DNA of 64,000 bases from a candidate division KSB1 bacterium (GTDB lineage: Bacteria > Electryoneota > RPQS01), in contig JACRMR010000002.1 of NCBI GenBank assembly GCA_016214895.1, positions 250,001-314,000 of the forward strand. The letters are read 5' to 3'. Each line of letters starts with the position of its first letter. Position 1 is the first letter of the stretch. Of this stretch, positions 44,697 to 52,845 are shown piece by piece. A program made the position numbers and the translations under genes. The notes beneath the pieces were generated by a model, which saw only the letters and a list, made by a program, of their open reading frames with translations, ran no database searches and had not been told where the DNA came from.

Positions 44697-44879
44697 GTGA
44701 AATCGACGGAATCGTTGAAAAAACAAACACGTACGGAAAGGCCAAAGGTGGTGGCCGCCGCACGGAAACTGGTAACCACCTCCGCTGAACCGCGAACCCA
44801 GACCGTAGCCTCGGTCGCCGACACCATCGAAAAGGAATGGGAAAAGACCCTGCATGAGGGCTGGCATCGCGGCAAGTGA
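44697..44879 (+). CDS. Small hypothetical protein
   Basis: This 60-residue, highly charged protein has a GTG start at 44697 only seven bases after the near-perfect ribosome binding site GGAAGGAGGG; a TTG at 44694 is an alternative. The sequence is rich in Lys, Arg, Thr and Glu (KSTESLKKQTRTERP at the start, EKEWEKTLHEGWHRGK at the end), with one likely helix and no membrane segment. A strong terminator follows. I recognise no family. The ribosome binding site and terminator make it more credible than its length alone would suggest. Confidence 0.5.
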   Translation: MKSTESLKKQTRTERPKVVAAARKLVTTSAEPRTQTVASVADTIEKEWEKTLHEGWHRGK

Positions 44880-44933
44880 CCCGTCACTGAACGCCTCGAC
44901 TCAATAAGTCTGCAACACGCAGCATTCGAATAA

Positions 44934-44969
44934 CACAAAACCGCCGCGACTCTTCGCGGCGGTTTTGTG
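44934..44969. terminator. Strong bidirectional terminator
   Basis: Sixteen bases (44934-44949) pair perfectly with 44954-44969 around CTCT. The stem carries AAAA on one side and TTTT on the other, so it can end transcription of the small plus-strand gene and of the minus-strand cytochrome gene. Confidence 0.88.
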
Positions 44970-44999
44970 CGTGTGTGTGGGTAGAACTTGGCCAATGCG

Positions 45000-47198
45000 T
45001 TATGGCCGAACCGCTGTCACTTGATAGAAGTGGAACGTCATCGGCGAGTTCAGCACGTCGAGATCCGTGAATGTTGTGTCGCTCACGATGCCTCTGAGAT
45101 CGCCGATGCCCGGCGCAATGTCCGCCGAAGTGACGCGATAGATGCGATACTCCGTCGCCTGCGGAACCGGTGACCAATTGAGCAGCATGTCTGCACCGGA
45201 AGAACTCGCAACCAAATGCTCGGGCGGCAACAGCTCGCCTGCGGTGGTAAAGCTCCACGTCGTGCCCGCGGTCGTGCCGCCGCCATTCAATTCGTCAACC
45301 CGCCAGTAATAGGTCGTGGCGGGCGCGAGATCGCCGCCGGGATCAAGAGTGGTCGTCAATTGGTTGCCGATAAAGGGTGGGGGAGAAGTTGTCCCGAAGT
45401 AAACGTTGTGCGAAGCGGCGCGAGCGCCCGCCGCCCACGAAAGCAGCGTGGTGACCGGCACATCGACCGCATCGTTCACCGGCTGTGGCACGGTTGCCGC
45501 TTCCGGCGGCGGAATCATGATAGTCTGCGTGGCGCTGCGCATCAATTCCGGGGTGGACTTCCCATGCGCCGCCCAGAGATCATACGCGGTCTGCCCGGAC
45601 GTATTCGTCACGTTTGCGTCGCGTAGAAACTCGATGTATTCCTTGCTCGTCGTCTGATAGTACAGCCGAGCCTCCACTCGCGCGGCATTCCACGGCAGCA
45701 GGTAGTCCGTATCGTCCCAGTATTGACCCTCGGCATAGAAGTGTCCGACGGGAGGCGACTGGATCGTCGTGAAATTCGCCAGTGTGAACCCCCGGGGAGG
45801 AATTCGGTTGTCGTGGTAGACCGTGTCGTTCTGCACGAAATGGAAACTCGGACCGGCCGGCTGGTTCACCACGGGGGCCAACCCGGGAGATATTCCCAAC
45901 TCAATCTGGTAGATCTTGGCGTTCGCATCATGTGTGAGTACGGCGGTCGCGGTGTCGTAATGGCACGACTCGTACACTAACGCATTTGCCGTGTCGAAGG
46001 CCTGCACGTTGATCCAAATGCGGCGACCTTCGGGGTAGCCTGAGGGCAGCTTGTGCCCGGTTTCATTGGTGACTCGCACGCGCGCAACCGGTAACCCCGT
46101 GCTCACGTCCACCGTGACTTGCAGCGACGCGGCATTTTGCAGCATGTAGCGCGCCCGCGCGATCCCGGAATCCAGCGCGGCGAGGTTCACTTCGCCGGGA
46201 TATTGCGCGGCCACCCAGCGCGGAATCACCGTGTTTCCCCCGGTCATGTCATGCTTCGGCAAGTTCGTCCGCAATGGGGCGTCGTTCTGACGACAACCGT
46301 GCCCCGTGACATCGCGCATGTGGCAGTCCTGGCAGGTGCGTACGGTATCGCGATTCCCGCCGAACTGGGGTGCATAGACGCCCGCGGCCGTGTTATACGC
46401 GCTGACGGACCATTCGCTGAACGTACGCTCGACGGGAAACATAGTCCGCAAGTCAAACGAAGGAGCAGCCTGATTGAAGTCGTTAGGAACATATTGGCCG
46501 CTCGCATTTTGTGTGAACACCGGATTGCTCACATCATGGCAGGTGCCGCAGTGATTCGACATCGTGTGCAGCGGCGAATAAAAGAAGGAGTGTCGCGCCG
46601 CCGGATCGCTGAAGGGACCACGCCGCGCGTTGTCCGAATCCGCGATATACATGCCGTTGGCAGACGTCGGCGGAATGGTCGCCAGCGTCGCCAAGTAGGT
46701 CTGATCCCGCGGGTACGTGTCGGTCGTGTAAAACGAATTCGCCGGATGCGGATTCACACCGAGCGAAGTGGGGAAGACCAGCTTGTGGCAGAAATCGCAA
46801 CTGACGCCTTCGCGATCGGCGGCTGTGAGCGCGGAACCATCGGTGGGTACCGAGCGCCCCTCCAACCAGCCCTTCGGAGTGTGGCAGCGAATGCACAGAT
46901 CTCCAACCTGCGGCGCATCCTGATTGGCAACGGTCATGCACGCCACAAAGAGCGGATCACGCATCGCTTGCGCCATCATCGATCCGCGCCAATTGAAGGC
47001 CGGCTCCGCCTGTAATTCGTCGTATCCCCCGTGGCAATTGTCACACTGCGAGGGATCTACCAGTGTCCCCGACTGGTTGGGCTGCGAACCAGGCAGGAAC
47101 ATGTCATTAATGGTCGTGGGGACTGGTGAGGCCAGCAATGTGAACGCGGCAGTGGCAAACACGACAACCACGGAACAAGCGAATAGAAACGTGCGCAT
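45000..47198 (-). CDS. Secreted pentaheme c-type cytochrome with fibronectin-III-like C-terminus
   Basis: The 732-residue protein has a signal peptide (about 1-24) and five CxxCH heme sites: CDNCH (52-56), CIRCH (102-106), CDFCH (134-138), CGTCH (217-221) and CQDCH (289-293). Residues about 355-480 are a beta-rich region (VRVTNETGHKLPSGYPEGRRIW) like that of multiheme proteins related to cytochrome c554 or nitrite/hydroxylamine enzymes. The last 150 residues read as fibronectin-III modules (YYWRVDELNGGG, LLNWSPVPQATEYRIYRV). It probably transfers electrons in the periplasm or at the cell surface. GGAG precedes the ATG. A Crp/Fnr-type operator overlaps its promoter. Confidence 0.85.
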   Translation of the reverse strand: MRTFLFACSVVVVFATAAFTLLASPVPTTINDMFLPGSQPNQSGTLVDPSQCDNCHGGYDELQAEPAFNWRGSMMAQAMRDPLFVACMTVANQDAPQVGDLCIRCHTPKGWLEGRSVPTDGSALTAADREGVSCDFCHKLVFPTSLGVNPHPANSFYTTDTYPRDQTYLATLATIPPTSANGMYIADSDNARRGPFSDPAARHSFFYSPLHTMSNHCGTCHDVSNPVFTQNASGQYVPNDFNQAAPSFDLRTMFPVERTFSEWSVSAYNTAAGVYAPQFGGNRDTVRTCQDCHMRDVTGHGCRQNDAPLRTNLPKHDMTGGNTVIPRWVAAQYPGEVNLAALDSGIARARYMLQNAASLQVTVDVSTGLPVARVRVTNETGHKLPSGYPEGRRIWINVQAFDTANALVYESCHYDTATAVLTHDANAKIYQIELGISPGLAPVVNQPAGPSFHFVQNDTVYHDNRIPPRGFTLANFTTIQSPPVGHFYAEGQYWDDTDYLLPWNAARVEARLYYQTTSKEYIEFLRDANVTNTSGQTAYDLWAAHGKSTPELMRSATQTIMIPPPEAATVPQPVNDAVDVPVTTLLSWAAGARAASHNVYFGTTSPPPFIGNQLTTTLDPGGDLAPATTYYWRVDELNGGGTTAGTTWSFTTAGELLPPEHLVASSSGADMLLNWSPVPQATEYRIYRVTSADIAPGIGDLRGIVSDTTFTDLDVLNSPMTFHFYQVTAVRP

Positions 47199-47230
47199 GA
47201 GTCGGTCTCCGCTTCAGTATGCATATGTAC

Positions 47231-47250
47231 TTTGTGAATATTATAACAAA
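47231..47250. promoter_or_regulatory. Crp/Fnr-type palindromic operator
   Basis: TTTGTGA (47231-47237) and TAACAAA (47244-47250) are separated by six bases, matching the CRP-type TGTGA-N6-TCACA layout with a single deviation. The site overlaps the -10 of the cytochrome promoter and lies 74 bases from the end of an adjacent Crp/Fnr-family regulator gene. Overlap with -10 would suggest repression if the promoter call is right. Confidence 0.5.
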
Positions 47251-47267
47251 GTTGCATACAATAACAA
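47240..47267 (-). promoter_or_regulatory. Promoter of the pentaheme cytochrome gene
   Basis: On the minus strand a perfect TATAAT (47245-47240) is preceded after 16 bases by TTGTTA (47267-47262), four of six matches to TTGACA. A perfect 10-base direct repeat, ATAACAAAGT on the plus strand, occurs at 47243-47252 and 47261-47270, covering both hexamers and adding a possible second half-site. Confidence 0.65.
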
Positions 47268-47274
47268 AGTAAAA

Positions 47275-47296
47275 AGAGCAAGTAAATACTTGCTCT
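47275..47296 (-). terminator. Terminator of the Crp/Fnr regulator gene
   Basis: AGAGCAAGTA (47275-47284) pairs perfectly with TACTTGCTCT (47287-47296). On the minus strand the stem runs into TTTTT. It lies 28 bases after the regulator stop codon and separates it from the cytochrome promoter. Confidence 0.85.
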
Positions 47297-47323
47297 TGAT
47301 CAAATCGGACATTCCCGGACGAT

Positions 47324-48010
47324 TTACAAGCTGCTGAAATACTTTGGATTGACGACCGTGAAGTGCCGCGACGACAACTTGATGATGCCTCTCTCTGCCA
47401 AGGCACTCAGCAGACGCGACAGGGTCGATGGTGTTACCCCCACCGCACGGGCGATCTCTCCCTTCGGAAAGTCAATCCGTGGCATGACCTCATGTTGCTC
47501 GATGGCGGATCGCCCCGGAAGCAACTGGCGAATGAACCGAGCCAGTCTGATTTCTGCCGGTTCATTCGCGCGCGACAGCCATCGATCCTCCGATTCGCGC
47601 AGTTCACGCGCCAGCTTGTGGATCATCCGCATCGACAGCTCGTGCGACTCCTCGATCCAGCGCAAGAAGAGCGATCGTGGAATCAGACAGAGCCATGACA
47701 GTACGGCGCATTCAGCCGTCACGGCAGCGGGCTCGTTGGCTAACAACGGACGGTAGCCCGCGATCTCGCCTGGTCCCAGCACCCGGATTACCAACTCATC
47801 GCCGTGATTGCCCAGCTTTGAGAGCTTTACATAGCCGCTGTGGATACAAAAGAGATAACCGAGATCGTCACCGGTCGAAAAGATGACCTGACCCCTGCGA
47901 TACTCACGTTCCAGTTTGTGGACCGCAAGTTCCTGTTGCTGAGCTGCGGAGAGGCTACTCAGAACTCCATTGCTGCCCACCTCGCAAGCCGCGCAGTGTG
48001 GCTGATTCAT
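47324..48010 (-). CDS. Crp/Fnr-family transcriptional regulator
   Basis: The 228-residue regulator is started at the ATG at 48010, which has GGAG in front; an ATG at 48058 would add 16 residues without a good site. A CxxC (HCAAC, Cys6 and Cys9) precedes a cyclic-nucleotide-like barrel (about 20-135: YRRGQVIFSTGDDLGYLFCIHSGYVKL). A helix-turn-helix follows near 182-210 (FPKGEIARAVGVTPSTLSRLLSAL). FNR-type iron-sulfur binding would need more cysteines at the usual spacing, which are missing, so the signal is unclear. It is probably linked to the neighbouring cytochrome gene. Confidence 0.9.
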   Translation of the reverse strand: MNQPHCAACEVGSNGVLSSLSAAQQQELAVHKLEREYRRGQVIFSTGDDLGYLFCIHSGYVKLSKLGNHGDELVIRVLGPGEIAGYRPLLANEPAAVTAECAVLSWLCLIPRSLFLRWIEESHELSMRMIHKLARELRESEDRWLSRANEPAEIRLARFIRQLLPGRSAIEQHEVMPRIDFPKGEIARAVGVTPSTLSRLLSALAERGIIKLSSRHFTVVNPKYFSSL

Positions 48011-48149
48011 CGATCGCTCCGGTGTGTCTGCAAATTCGCCAAATGCTTCGCCACTCATCGCCTTACATCAGGAGCGGATTGCGTGGGGCGAAATCAAAGC
48101 TGCGCGACAGGAGCGGGTGCGATGAAGCAGTCCGTCCTGCGAGCCTTAC

Positions 48150-48740
48150 TCAACGCAAGCTCCCCAGTGGCATCACCCTCGTACCGTACACCTCGTTCAG
48201 GACTTGCGCGAGTCCCGTGTAGATCGCGGACAGGCCACAGACGAGTCCCTCGTAGCCGGCGATGGTCAGGATCGTTTGATTCTCCAGAACGTCACCCGCG
48301 GCCAGCAGCCAGAACAGAATCGTCAGTGAACCGAACACGAATTGCAGCGCGCGACTAATCCGCAGCGTGCCGAGGAACATCACGAACGTGAACAGCCCCC
48401 ACATGAACAAATATGCGGCCTTCGCCACCGCCGTGGGAGCTTGACCGTATCCCATTTGCGGAAGGAGGATCATCGCGACCAGCGTGAGCCAGAAAAAGCC
48501 GTAGGAACAGAATGCCGTCGCCGCGAAGGTGTTTCGCTTCTTCCATTCCATGGCCCCGGCGATAACCTGGGCGATTCCGCCGTAGAAAATCCCCATTCCG
48601 AGAATCATGCTGTCGAGCGGATACAGACCCGCGTTGTGCAGGTTCAGGAGTACCGTCGTCATGCCAAAACCGAGCAGCCCGAGCGGGGCGGGATTCGCCG
48701 TCGTGTCCCGCAGTTCGCGAATCGTCAAATTGCTTTCCAT
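48150..48740 (-). CDS. GPR1/FUN34/YaaH-family acetate/succinate transporter
   Basis: The 196-residue protein has the family signature [14 protein letters not shown] near residues 16-29 and six hydrophobic segments, including [27 protein letters not shown] and [17 protein letters not shown]. SatP (YaaH) in E. coli is a proton-coupled acetate/succinate channel. The protein would allow uptake of short-chain acids. It lies on the minus strand between ribF and the Crp/Fnr regulator, which may control it. Confidence 0.9.
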   Translation of the reverse strand: MESNLTIRELRDTTANPAPLGLLGFGMTTVLLNLHNAGLYPLDSMILGMGIFYGGIAQVIAGAMEWKKRNTFAATAFCSYGFFWLTLVAMILLPQMGYGQAPTAVAKAAYLFMWGLFTFVMFLGTLRISRALQFVFGSLTILFWLLAAGDVLENQTILTIAGYEGLVCGLSAIYTGLAQVLNEVYGTRVMPLGSLR

Positions 48741-48797
48741 GAAGTGTGCCGCCGTCTTTCCGTCCGGCGTGGACGAGGTGCTTAAGGTACGTGAACA

Positions 48798-48814
48798 CCC
48801 TCCCGACGGGAGGG
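48798..48814. other. Small inverted repeat upstream of the transporter gene
   Basis: CCCTCCC (48798-48804) pairs with GGGAGGG (48808-48814) around GAC. It has no U-run in the direction of the upstream ribF gene. It lies about 58 bases before the transporter ATG, so it may be a leader element. Confidence 0.3.
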
Positions 48815-48840
48815 AAAAGAGTTCGAGAATTGTGCCGCGA

Positions 48841-49788
48841 CTACCGAAGGTCCGCGCGCCGACTCCGGTCTAATCGGAGTGCTTCCGTAATCCGGCCGCG
48901 CAGCTCCGTTGTCAACACCGCCTGAGCATGCGTGCTACGGGCGCCGTCGAGATCGCCGACGCGCTCCACGAATTGAAGTCGCGCGCGGCTGCTCGGCTCC
49001 TGCGGGGCGTCGCCGAGCGCCATGATGGTCACCGCGGGATTCCCCGGCGACGGGACCAAGTGGCTTTGAATCAGAATTCCAACCGGCAGGATGGGCTCAC
49101 TCTGGAGATAGCCGGCGTAAACGCCGTCGCCGATGACGACGCGGTCCGTGGGCCAGTCCGCCGTGAGCTGTGCCAGGCCTGTCACCGCATCGACTGCCCA
49201 GTGCCGCCACTGTCGCAAGGTCGTTTCAAACGGCCGGCCTAACATCGCGGCGGCGGCGGCAACGTCTCCGGCGCGCAGTTTGGCCCGGATCGCCGTCGAG
49301 CAGACGATTTCGCCGCCCAACATCACCGGAGGAACGACGCGCACCGTAAATCCCGCGCCTGCTCCAAGCGCCGACGCCACGTCGCGAGTTCCCGCCCGGT
49401 CCCGCCCGAACGCATGGTCGAATCCCATCACCAGCGCCTTCGCGTGAAACTCGCGTTGGAGCACGTCGGTCACGAATTCCGCGGGAGACATCGCGGCCAG
49501 TTCCCGCGTGAACGCGCGCAGGCAAACCGTCGGTGCGTCGATCCGCGCGAACGCTCGCAATCGGTCCGCCACGGACTGGATCAAACGAAGTTCCGTTCCA
49601 TTGCTAATTACTGTGCGCGGATGCGGCTGAAACGAGACCACGAGCGGATACAGTTGCTCGCTTTTGGACAGATCGAGCAGAGCGGAAATGATGGCGCGAT
49701 GGCCCAAATGCACGCCGTCGAACGTGCCGATCGTAACCACTGATCGTTGGATCTCGTGCCAGTGGACGTGGTGCCGTGCGACGTACAT
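48841..49788 (-). CDS. ribF: RibF-like FAD synthetase, riboflavin-kinase domain degenerate
   Basis: The 315-residue protein has an intact FAD-synthetase half: [11 protein letters not shown] at residues 21-31, [22 protein letters not shown] and [25 protein letters not shown]. It adenylates FMN. The C-terminal half should be riboflavin kinase, but the GxPTAN motif that binds Mg-ATP is not visible; the matching place reads [16 protein letters not shown]. Only the GVYAGYL strand and the end of the fold can be recognised. It may have lost kinase activity, or the motif may have diverged beyond recognition. Confidence 0.82.
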   Translation of the reverse strand: MYVARHHVHWHEIQRSVVTIGTFDGVHLGHRAIISALLDLSKSEQLYPLVVSFQPHPRTVISNGTELRLIQSVADRLRAFARIDAPTVCLRAFTRELAAMSPAEFVTDVLQREFHAKALVMGFDHAFGRDRAGTRDVASALGAGAGFTVRVVPPVMLGGEIVCSTAIRAKLRAGDVAAAAAMLGRPFETTLRQWRHWAVDAVTGLAQLTADWPTDRVVIGDGVYAGYLQSEPILPVGILIQSHLVPSPGNPAVTIMALGDAPQEPSSRARLQFVERVGDLDGARSTHAQAVLTTELRGRITEALRLDRSRRADLR

Positions 49789-49816
49789 TAGATGAAATTG
49801 CGGGCGTGATCGGAAA

Positions 49817-50119
49817 TCAAAGCTCGTAGTCCACGACCGCGCGCTCGGACCGGACTTTTTGCAGAAGACTCACGGCCTCAATGTGCAGCGGATGAATTCT
49901 GTAGGCTTCGAGGGCGGGCCAGTTTACGAACTCCGTGTAGAGCACGAAATCCCACGCTTGCGCGTCCGGCGGGACGTTAATCCCGACGTCGAGCCGGGTC
50001 AGCCCCGCGATCTGACCGCGCAATGGGATTAGCACCGCCTTCACGCGCTGCGCGTTGGCGGCCTTGTCCGCGCCGTCGGCGAACTCGTGCAGCTTCCACA
50101 TGACGATGTGAACGATCAT
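49817..50119 (-). CDS. Dabb-domain (stress-responsive alpha/beta barrel) protein
   Basis: The 100-residue protein matches the small dimeric Dabb family: VHIVMWKLHE at the start, a helix (ANAQRVKAVLIPLRGQIAGL), RLDVGINV, WDFVLYTEFVNWPALEAYRIHPLHIEAV near the end. The family is found in stress and polyketide-cyclising proteins; the substrate is unknown. It lies between ribF and the LptF/G gene on the same strand with short gaps. Confidence 0.85.
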   Translation of the reverse strand: MIVHIVMWKLHEFADGADKAANAQRVKAVLIPLRGQIAGLTRLDVGINVPPDAQAWDFVLYTEFVNWPALEAYRIHPLHIEAVSLLQKVRSERAVVDYEL

Positions 50120-50186
50120 GATTGAACTAGGGATGAGGGAGGACGCCGAAGACGTGAACCTTGAAACGTGAAAACCGAAGCCGCCG

Positions 50187-51350
50187 CTATCGGCCGAACC
50201 ATCGCGGGAGCCAGGCGAAGGAGATCAACGGACGGCCCCGACGCTCCTGCCAGAAGAGCACGAGCGCAAGGCCGAAGAACAAGATGTTCGGCGCCCACAT
50301 CGCCAGCCACGGATCGAGGCGGTCGCGATCCGCAAGATCCTCGCCGCCGATCAAGAACACCCAGTAGATCAGAAAGAAGAAGATGCTGTAGCCGGCGGAG
50401 ACGCCCAACCCCGACTTGCGTACCCATTGGCCGATGATCATGCCCAGAAACGCGAAGACAATACACGCCGCGGGAATCGAGAACTTCTTGTGCAGTTCGA
50501 CCTTGAGCTTGTCGATGTCGCGGTGCAGATTGACCGGATCGCGAAGCTCATACTCGACAATTCGCCCGCGCAACTGGCCGACATTCATTTCGCGGTCGCC
50601 GCGCCAATTGGACTCCGTGCGCTTGAGCGACATCTCGGGCGCCGATATCCGGAAGATCGCGCGCTCAAAATCCGTCTGCTGGTACTCCGCAGGCTTCTTC
50701 TTCGATTGCCGTTCAATTTGCCCGTCGGTGAGCGCGAACTCAAAGCCCTCCGCCGCCTCACTGTACCGCAGCCGGCCCTGCTTCGCGGTAATCGTGGTCG
50801 CGTAGTCGGGGTCGTTCTCCTGATAGACCACCAGGTCGCCGAGTTCGGAGCTATCCTGATTCACTTCGCGCGCGATCAGCACGTGGCCGGGAATATCGGA
50901 GAGGAACACGCCCGGTTCGAGCACCATGGTCGGCTTCTTCCGCTTGATGTCGGCCTGCAGCTGTCGTGAGCGGCGGTTCATGTCCGGGAGAAAGCGATCA
51001 TTAAAGATCACCAGCACGGCAGCCACGGTCAGACCCATGACGAGAGCGGGGAGGAGCAAGCGGACCGGCCCGACGCCGGAGGCTTTCAGGGCCGTAATCT
51101 CGCCATCCGCTCCCAACCGGCCATAGGTCGTCAGCGTCGCCACGAGCACGGCCATCGGCACCGCCAGCGCCACCATCCAGGCCAGATTCAGGACAAAGAA
51201 CTCCGCCACGGTGTTCCACGGCAGCCCCTTCCCGGCGATTCTGCCTAGCATTTGGAACAGCAGGTTCAGCACAAACAAGAAGATAATCAGGCTGAGGCTG
51301 AACACGAAGGGAGGAATGAACTCCCGGGAGATGTAACGGAAGAGGACCAA
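50187..51350 (-). CDS. LptF/LptG-family LPS export permease
   Basis: The 387-residue permease starts best at the TTG at 51350 (VLFRYISREFIPPF, which aligns with the LDRYILREFL start of the family). An ATG at 51407 would add 19 residues made of the GATGA-type repeat (SLILHPSSL), unlikely to be part of the protein. Neither has a strong ribosome binding site. Three N-terminal and three C-terminal membrane helices flank a periplasmic jellyroll-like region (about 150-290). It forms part of the LptBFG transporter that lifts lipopolysaccharide to the outer membrane. The second family member is at 57293, not adjacent. Confidence 0.85.
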   Translation of the reverse strand: MVLFRYISREFIPPFVFSLSLIIFLFVLNLLFQMLGRIAGKGLPWNTVAEFFVLNLAWMVALAVPMAVLVATLTTYGRLGADGEITALKASGVGPVRLLLPALVMGLTVAAVLVIFNDRFLPDMNRRSRQLQADIKRKKPTMVLEPGVFLSDIPGHVLIAREVNQDSSELGDLVVYQENDPDYATTITAKQGRLRYSEAAEGFEFALTDGQIERQSKKKPAEYQQTDFERAIFRISAPEMSLKRTESNWRGDREMNVGQLRGRIVEYELRDPVNLHRDIDKLKVELHKKFSIPAACIVFAFLGMIIGQWVRKSGLGVSAGYSIFFFLIYWVFLIGGEDLADRDRLDPWLAMWAPNILFFGLALVLFWQERRGRPLISFAWLPRWFGR

Positions 51351-51352
51351 TG

Positions 51353-51388
51353 AAGATAGGGATGAGGGATGAAGGATGAGGGATGAAA
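51353..51388. repeat. GGATGA-type low-complexity repeat before LptF
   Basis: Four degenerate copies of GGATGAR occur in a row, the same motif as at 33821-33845. It lies just upstream of the LptF/G start and is read as SLILHPSSL if translated, so a longer gene start is probably an artefact. Confidence 0.6.
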
Positions 51389-51486
51389 CGGAAGCGGTGC
51401 GCTCCATACCAATGAAGGCGCACGGGTTGACTCATTAGCCCGAAATTCCTATATTGCTACGCTTAGGACCCTGACTCTTGGGGCTG

Positions 51487-51571
51487 GGAGGACTAGACCT
51501 AATGGTAAGGCAGCGGTCTTGAAAACCGCCGGGCTTTGCGGCCCTTGGGAGTTCGAGTCTCCCGTCCTCCG
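51487..51571 (+). tRNA. tRNA-Ser (UGA anticodon)
   Basis: Acceptor stem GGAGGAC (51487-51493) pairs with GTCCTCC (51564-51570), with discriminator G at 51571. The anticodon stem GCGGT/ACCGC encloses CTTGAAA with TGA at 51520-51522. A long variable arm (about 17 bases) and GTTCGAGTC T-loop are typical of serine tRNAs. CCA is not encoded. It decodes UCN codons, mainly UCA. Confidence 0.95.
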
Positions 51572-51613
51572 CCGTGCGGACTCCGGCCGCAACGCAAGAT
51601 ACGAGGTACAAAC

Positions 51614-51805
51614 ATGAACCGCAAGACTATCTCGCTGGGGGTGGCGGCGGCGTCGCTGTTGTTTCTCTCGCTGGCACTGTATGATATCATCAAGGGCGAA
51701 CCTGACACCACGGCGGAGTGGATCGTGGTGGCGCTCTGCACCAGCAGCCTGATCGGAGCCATCTGGAGTTGGCGCAGGGCGACACCGCATCGAGGGAGAA
51801 TCTGA
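51614..51805 (+). CDS. Small membrane protein, unknown
   Basis: The 63-residue protein starts at the ATG at 51614 (GAGG at 51603-51606). Residues 6-24 (ISLGVAAASLLFLSLALYDII) and 36-52 (WIVVALCTSSLIGAIWSW) are hydrophobic, giving two membrane spans with a short loop and a basic tail. No family is recognised. It lies between the two serine tRNA genes and overlaps the next gene by one base. Confidence 0.6.
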   Translation: MNRKTISLGVAAASLLFLSLALYDIIKGEPDTTAEWIVVALCTSSLIGAIWSWRRATPHRGRI

Positions 51806-52074
51806 TGGAACCAATTCCCGAGAAAGTCCGTTGCCAGAGTTGCGGGATGCCGCTGACCGAGCCGTCCGGCTTCGGCACCAATGCCGACGGAACGCAGGCC
51901 GGTGAATATTGCCGGTTTTGCTTTCAGCACGGCCAGTTCACGCAACCGGAGCTTACGGTGGAGGGGATGATCCAATCCTCGATCGACTTCATGACCGCGA
52001 AGCTCGGATTCCCGCGGACACAGGCCGAGGAAATGTCCCGCAATCTAATTCCCACACTCAAGCGTTGGCAATGA
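51805..52074 (+). CDS. Putative zinc-ribbon domain protein
   Basis: The 89-residue protein starts at the ATG at 51805, sharing a base with the previous stop. Two CxxC pairs (CQSCGMPL and CRFCFQHG) enclose EPSGFGTNADGTQAGEY, matching the putative zinc-ribbon family PF12674. A helical tail (MIQSSIDFMTAKLGFPRTQAEEMSRN) follows. Such proteins are common, short and of unknown role, possibly nucleic-acid binding. It sits just before the second serine tRNA gene. Confidence 0.82.
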   Translation: MEPIPEKVRCQSCGMPLTEPSGFGTNADGTQAGEYCRFCFQHGQFTQPELTVEGMIQSSIDFMTAKLGFPRTQAEEMSRNLIPTLKRWQ

Positions 52075-52111
52075 GCGGTAGCGGAATTCCGATTTTCGAC
52101 TTTGGATTTTT

Positions 52112-52202
<91 letters not shown>

Positions 52203-52266
52203 AAGGGCAGAAGCTTGAAGCCTGCAGCGACGATGCAGAAGATTGGAGTGCATGGATCTGATTCCG

Positions 52267-52294
52267 GCCGGGTTGCGGAAGACCTTAACCCGGC
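52267..52294. other. Inverted repeat downstream of tRNA-Ser
   Basis: GCCGGGTT (52267-52274) pairs with AACCCGGC (52287-52294) around 12 bases. There is no U-run, so termination is doubtful. The rest of the gap 52202-52361 contains nothing else I recognise. Confidence 0.3.
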
Positions 52295-52361
52295 TCGGCG
52301 GCGTTGGGTGCGAAGCCTGACGTCATCGATTGTTTGACCCCATAGGTATTTGAAAGCCCCC

Positions 52362-52838
52362 ATGCAGAAGATCACCACCTGTCTCTGGTTCGACGGCAAT
52401 GCTGAAGCGGCCGTCAATTTCTACCTCTCCGTGTTCAAGAACTCGAAGATCGGAACGACCGCTCGTTACAGTGAAGAGGTGTCCAAGGTCGCCGGACTGC
52501 CCGCGAATTCCGTGATGACGATGACCTTCACACTCAACGATCACGAGTTCCTGGCCTTAAATGGCGGGCCGATGTTCAAGTTCTCCCCGGCCGTTTCATT
52601 CATGGTTCATTGCGAGACGCAGGAAGAAATCGATTACTACTGGGACAAGCTGTCCGCGGGCGGAAAACCCAGTCAGTGCGGCTGGCTGGACGACCAGTTC
52701 GGGGTGTCGTGGCAAATCATGCCGTCGATGCTGGGCCAGCTGATGTCGGATCCCGTAAAGGGAAAGCGCGTCATGGCGGCGCTGATGCCGATGACGAAGC
52801 TGGACATCGCGACACTGAAGCAGGCCGCGGAGAGCTGA
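52362..52838 (+). CDS. VOC-family protein, PhnB-like
   Basis: The 158-residue protein starts at the ATG at 52362. It belongs to the PhnB-like glyoxalase-fold family: QKITTCLWFDGNAEAAVNFYLSVFKNSKIG at the start, LNDHEFLALNGGP, and WDKLSAGGKPSQCGWLDDQFGVSWQIMP. The family is named after 3-demethylubiquinone methyltransferase but has no methyltransferase fold, and its function is mostly unknown. It is the first of three small enzymes-like genes in a row. Confidence 0.87.
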   Translation: MQKITTCLWFDGNAEAAVNFYLSVFKNSKIGTTARYSEEVSKVAGLPANSVMTMTFTLNDHEFLALNGGPMFKFSPAVSFMVHCETQEEIDYYWDKLSAGGKPSQCGWLDDQFGVSWQIMPSMLGQLMSDPVKGKRVMAALMPMTKLDIATLKQAAES

Positions 52839-52845
52839 TTCGTTC

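Noticed and set aside
46119-47015. Plus-strand open frame opposite the pentaheme cytochrome
   Set aside because: Five CxxCH motifs prove the minus-strand reading.
47296-47304. FNR-type site TTGATCAA near the regulator gene end
   Set aside because: It lacks the N4 spacer of the FNR consensus and lies inside the terminator's downstream region.
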